38,175 nt of DNA from Planctomycetaceae bacterium (GTDB taxonomy: Bacteria > Planctomycetota > Planctomycetia > Pirellulales > Thermoguttaceae). The DNA is taken from the NCBI GenBank assembly GCA_031274255.1, contig JAISQK010000244.1:1-38175 (forward strand), written 5' to 3'. Below the pieces are notes generated by a model, which saw nothing but the letters and a program-made list of their open reading frames with translations, was not told the DNA's origin and ran no database searches. Both the position numbers and the translations under genes were made by a program. Position 1 is the stretch's first letter. Each line of letters begins with the position of its first letter. This document shows positions 35,340 to 38,175 of the stretch, in pieces.

Positions 35340-36062
35340 GTGATTTTTCCGATGCCGTCCAATGAACCGATGTTGATTTTCATTTCAGGTTTGGGTGCCG
35401 ACGAGCGTTCGTTTGCCGGTCAAATGGCAGTGTTTGAAAATGCCGTTCCGCTGAATTGGATTCCGATGCGCTCACGGGAATCGCTCGAAGAGTATGCCGT
35501 CCGGCTTGCGGATTCACTGGACCCCAAACCGGAATCCTGCTGTGTTGTCGGGTTTTCGATGGGCGGAATGCTGGCTCCGTATGCGGCCAAACGTTTGAAC
35601 GCGAAAGCCTGTATTTTACTGGCGTCGGCGCGTTCGCCGTTGGAATTTCCGAACCGATACCGGCTTGGCGGCTGGCTTGCTCAACATGCCAACGGACTTG
35701 TGCGGCTGTTTTTCGGAATCGGCAAAACCGCGATTCGGCTGGTCCGTCCGTTTCTGAAAAGATTTTGTACCGATTCGCGTTATTCCGCGATTCTTCAGCT
35801 TTGTGATTGTCCGGCTTGGCGGTTTGCTCAGGCGTTACGGATGCTTACGGCTTGGGGCTACAGCCGTCCGGCTCCGTTTCCGGTCTATGATTTTCCGATC
35901 TACCACTTGCATGGAGACAAAGACCCTGTTTTGCCGCTTGTGCCGGAAAGTGCGGATGAAGTGATTCCTCACTGCGGACATCTTGTGCCGATGTCGCATC
36001 CGGAGGACACCAACCGTTTCATCAGGGAAAAACTCAACCTTAACCTTATCACCACCGGATAA
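35340..36062 (+). CDS. Alpha/beta hydrolase
   Basis: A 240-residue alpha/beta-hydrolase fold protein. It shows an early strand LIFISGLGADERSF with an oxyanion-type turn, the nucleophile elbow GFSMGG with Ser at the centre, a helical lid region (about residues 105-165), the acid strand YHLHGDKDPVLP with Asp, and the histidine in HCGHLVPMSHPE. The substrate is unknown. The start is GTG at 35340, five bases after the tlpA stop, or ATG at 35352. It lacks a signal peptide, so it is probably cytoplasmic. Translation is probably coupled to the gene before. Confidence 0.82.
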   Translation: MIFPMPSNEPMLIFISGLGADERSFAGQMAVFENAVPLNWIPMRSRESLEEYAVRLADSLDPKPESCCVVGFSMGGMLAPYAAKRLNAKACILLASARSPLEFPNRYRLGGWLAQHANGLVRLFFGIGKTAIRLVRPFLKRFCTDSRYSAILQLCDCPAWRFAQALRMLTAWGYSRPAPFPVYDFPIYHLHGDKDPVLPLVPESADEVIPHCGHLVPMSHPEDTNRFIREKLNLNLITTG

Positions 36063-36071
36063 TCAAAAGGC

Positions 36072-36485
36072 ATGTGGATTTTATACGCACTGTTATCGGC
36101 TCTGTTTACGGCCTTGACGTCGATTCTGGCAAAGATCGGCCTTGAAAACATCCATTCCAATCTGGCGACCGCCATCCGTACAACGGTTATTTTGGTTCTT
36201 TCCTGGGGGATTGTCTTTCTGACGGGTAAACAATATGATATGGCGAATGCCGGATATAAAAATTGGCTCTTTTTGATTCTTTCCGGTATCGCGACAGGGG
36301 TGTCCTGGCTGTGTTATTACAAAGCACTGCAAATCGGGGAAGCGTCAAAAGTGATTCCTCTTGATAAATTCAGCGTGGTGATCGGCATGTTACTCGCTTT
36401 TCTTGTGCTGAAAGAAACAATGAGTCTCAAATCCCTCCTCGGCGGAGCGTTCATCACCATTGGAATGTTTGTCTTAATCCTTTAA
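36072..36485 (+). CDS. EamA-type small membrane transporter protein
   Basis: A 137-residue protein with four or five membrane helices, matching a single EamA (drug/metabolite transporter) domain: ALLSALFTALTSILAKIGL, the stretch ATAIRTTVILVLSWG, FLILSGIATGVSWLCYYKAL, and PLDKFSVVIGMLLAFLVLKE with a conserved terminal helix. Full transporters of the superfamily have two such domains; one-domain members act as dimers. The substrate is unknown. It lies nine bases after the hydrolase gene and 20 before proA. Confidence 0.85.
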   Translation: MWILYALLSALFTALTSILAKIGLENIHSNLATAIRTTVILVLSWGIVFLTGKQYDMANAGYKNWLFLILSGIATGVSWLCYYKALQIGEASKVIPLDKFSVVIGMLLAFLVLKETMSLKSLLGGAFITIGMFVLIL

Positions 36486-36505
36486 CTTCATTGAGCAGGT
36501 CATTC

Positions 36506-37762
36506 ATGTCACTTTTGGAATACTGTCAGACGGTTGCGAAAAATGCCCGTGCCGCTTCTTCTCAGATGTCCGTTGTTTCAGGCGGTCGGAAAAACGACTG
36601 GCTGCGGTGTTCGGCTCAGCTTTTGCGAAGCCGGACGGACCGAATCCTCGAAGGCAACCGTCAAGACCTCGCGAAAGCTCCGGAATTCGGACTCACCGAT
36701 GCCGCCGTTGACCGTCTCCGCCTGACACCGTCCCGAATCGAAAGCATGGCTCACGCGATGGAGGAAATCGCCCTGTTTCCCGACCCTGTCGGTCAGGTGA
36801 TGGAGTCGAGGATTCGTCCGAACGGTCTTGATGTTCAAAAAATCCGCGTGCCGCTCGGGGTGGTCTTTTTCATTTTCGAGTCGCGGCCGAATGTCACGTC
36901 CGACGCGGCGGCGATTTGCGTCAAGAGCAGTAATGCGGTGATTTTACGCGGCGGTAAGGAAGCGATTCATTCCAACGGTGTGATTGCCGGACTTCTCACC
37001 GAAGCGGCGAAAATGTCAGGGCTTCCTGAAAACGTCATTCAACTGGTCACGACCGCCGACCGCGCCGCCGTCGGACATTTCCTCGCCATGCCGGAATCCA
37101 TTGACGTGGCCATTCCGCGCGGCGGGGAAAGTCTGATCCGCCGTGTTTCCGACGAGGCGAAAATGCCGGTCATCAAGCATTTCACCGGCAATTGTCACGT
37201 TTACATCGACAAAGACGCCGACCCCGACATGGCGGAACGTGTGCTGGTCAACGCAAAATGTCAGCGGATGGGCGTTTGTAACGCGGCGGAATCGCTCGTG
37301 GTTCACCGTGAGGTCAGTGCGTCGCTTCTTCCGAGACTCTGCAAGGCACTGACCGTCCGCGGCATTGAAATTCGCGGTGATATCAGGACCTGTTCGCTTG
37401 TACCGGAAGCCGTCCGTGCGTCGGAAGAGGATTACTTTCAGGAGTTCATCGGGCCGGTCATTTCGGTCTGCGTGGCGGATTCCCTCAACGACGCCATTGA
37501 GCACATTAACAGATACAGCTCGAAACACACCGAAGCGATTCTCACAACAAACATTGCCGCCGCGCGGGAATTTGCCGCGAGAATCGATTCTTCCGCGGTG
37601 ATGGTGAACGCCAGCACCCGGTTCAACGACGGCGGGGAATTCGGACTCGGCGCGGAAATCGGAATCAGCACGGACAAGTTTCACGCCCGCGGCCCGTGCG
37701 GGGTCAACGAGCTGACGAGTTACAAATACGTTGTTTACGGCTCCGGTCAAATTCGGGAATGA
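36506..37762 (+). CDS. proA: Gamma-glutamyl phosphate reductase
   Basis: Second enzyme of proline synthesis, reducing gamma-glutamyl phosphate to glutamate semialdehyde with NADPH. The 418-residue product has the aldehyde-dehydrogenase-fold signatures RVPLGVVFFIFESRPNVTSDAA, NAVILRGGKEA, VAIPRGGESLI, the catalytic cysteine at about 258 in CQRMGVCNAAES, and the terminal VNASTRFNDGGEFGLGAEIGIST. The frame is open from 36491, but GAGCAGG leads to ATG 36506. proB, its usual partner, is not in the window. The reading frame is complete. Confidence 0.96.
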   Translation: MSLLEYCQTVAKNARAASSQMSVVSGGRKNDWLRCSAQLLRSRTDRILEGNRQDLAKAPEFGLTDAAVDRLRLTPSRIESMAHAMEEIALFPDPVGQVMESRIRPNGLDVQKIRVPLGVVFFIFESRPNVTSDAAAICVKSSNAVILRGGKEAIHSNGVIAGLLTEAAKMSGLPENVIQLVTTADRAAVGHFLAMPESIDVAIPRGGESLIRRVSDEAKMPVIKHFTGNCHVYIDKDADPDMAERVLVNAKCQRMGVCNAAESLVVHREVSASLLPRLCKALTVRGIEIRGDIRTCSLVPEAVRASEEDYFQEFIGPVISVCVADSLNDAIEHINRYSSKHTEAILTTNIAAAREFAARIDSSAVMVNASTRFNDGGEFGLGAEIGISTDKFHARGPCGVNELTSYKYVVYGSGQIRE

Positions 37763-37766
37763 GTTG

Positions 37767-37980
37767 CCCCGGGCAGCGTGCGGACGCTGTACCCCGGATG
37801 GGACTGCCGTTCCGAGAGCCACGAACCCGTTCGCGTTGCTCACTGGTATCCTTCAGCATTTTTGTTTTGTGTTCCAATTGATTTGTTGGAAAAATTTTCT
37901 AACTACTTTCCTTTTGTTCCGGCAGCGTGGCACGGTCGCGAGCCGCGACGCCAACGTAGCACGTTGGATCGCAGCCCTAC
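37767..37980 (+). repeat. Intergenic GC-rich palindromic repeat region, copy B
   Basis: Starts five bases after the proA stop. A hairpin CCGGG-CAGCGT-gcgg-ACGCTG-ta-CCCGG lies at 37769-37797. GTTCCGAGAGCCACGAACCC at 37809-37828 matches copy A (11120 onward) with few changes. GTCGCG-agc-CGCGAC at 37935-37949 is the inverse of the copy A element near 11283, and CCAACGT-agc-ACGTTGG is at 37951-37967. An AT-rich stretch of about 75 bases at 37845-37920 separates the two halves. No gene is supported here. Confidence 0.7.
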
Positions 37981-38016
37981 AATTCTCTTTTGTTCCGGTA
38001 CAATTGCCTTTTGCAT

Positions 38017-38175
38017 GAGCATGGCGATTTCGAAACAACGCGTTTTCGCCGCTTTCCTTGCCGGAGTTTGCCGCGAAATCTCCGAAGGCGGTCGAGTGTT
38101 TGTTGAAGGATCGCGGGACGCTTTTGACGTTTGATGATTTTCCGGCGGAACATTGGGCGAGCCTGAAAACGACGA
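38017..38175 (+). pseudogene. IS256-family transposase remnant, frameshifted, cut by window end
   Basis: From about 38073 the frame reads AAKSPKAVECLLKDRGTLLTF (given here only in part: KAVECLLKDR) followed by DDFPAEHWASLKTT, the well-known C-terminal core of IS256/mutator-type transposases (a family segment like AVECLLKDREALLTFYDFPAEHW). Just upstream, another frame reads SMAISKQRVFAAFLA, which fits the preceding family segment, so a frameshift lies near 38065-38072. No N-terminal part with the first two catalytic aspartates is found upstream. It may continue beyond the window, but the visible part cannot make a working enzyme. Confidence 0.65.

Noticed and set aside
37696-38134. Overlapping open frames of 61 to 118 codons downstream of proA
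   Set aside because: They cross proA, the repeat and the transposase remnant, have no ribosome-binding site, and match no family in their own frame.

Overview
The window looks like a chromosomal segment of a planctomycete (Planctomycetota; the Pirellulales side is likely, but the family cannot be fixed from the sequence). The evidence is three DUF1559 'prepilin-like' genes with N-terminal FTL[VI]ELLVV leaders and C-terminal H-x9-DG motifs, two very large secreted proteins with the LEPR-XLL N-terminal motif and dockerin-like C-terminal repeats, a BBP2/OmpL-like porin, and a small planctomycete-style lipoprotein directly behind a DUF1559 gene. No tRNA, rRNA, CRISPR array or prophage was seen.

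Layout. 1-709 (-): a DUF1559 gene cut by the left edge and broken by a 10-G tract. 951-2137 (+): def and an fxsA-like gene, convergent with a minus-strand cluster prmC > phosphohexomutase > lutA-like > nfo (6388-2140). 6645-8057 (+): a fused beta-gamma subunit of a 2-oxoacid:ferredoxin oxidoreductase. 8083-8823 (-): a Tat-exported lyxose-isomerase-like cupin. 9152-10989 (+): a second DUF1559 gene with a 12-G tract, then its lipoprotein. 11408-12886 (-): a porin. 13655-23906 (+): two giant LEPR-XLL proteins of 2247 and 1120 residues, preceded by a 768-base AT-rich gap. 24016-28211 (-): purH, then galT < trmB < fabZ-like < a 32-residue basic protein. 28565-29839 (+): tyrS. 29929-32968 (-): a third DUF1559 gene without a G tract, and rpoD. 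33419-33928 (-): folK. 34159-37762 (+): TlpA-like thioredoxin, alpha/beta hydrolase, EamA-type membrane protein and proA in one tight cluster. The right end holds an intergenic palindromic repeat and a decayed IS256-family transposase fragment.

Themes. Housekeeping genes (protein maturation, DNA repair, purine, tRNA, fatty acid, folate, proline) alternate with cell-surface genes. The most unusual signal is that two of the three DUF1559 genes carry a long poly-G run between a good ribosome-binding site and the prepilin leader, and in both the tract length printed here puts the start codon out of frame with the body of the gene. This is the structure expected of slipped-strand phase variation of surface or pseudopilin-like proteins. 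The third copy has a normal start and no tract, so it serves as an internal control. A second structured signal is a hairpin repeat family found just after two stop codons, with compensatory base changes between the copies.
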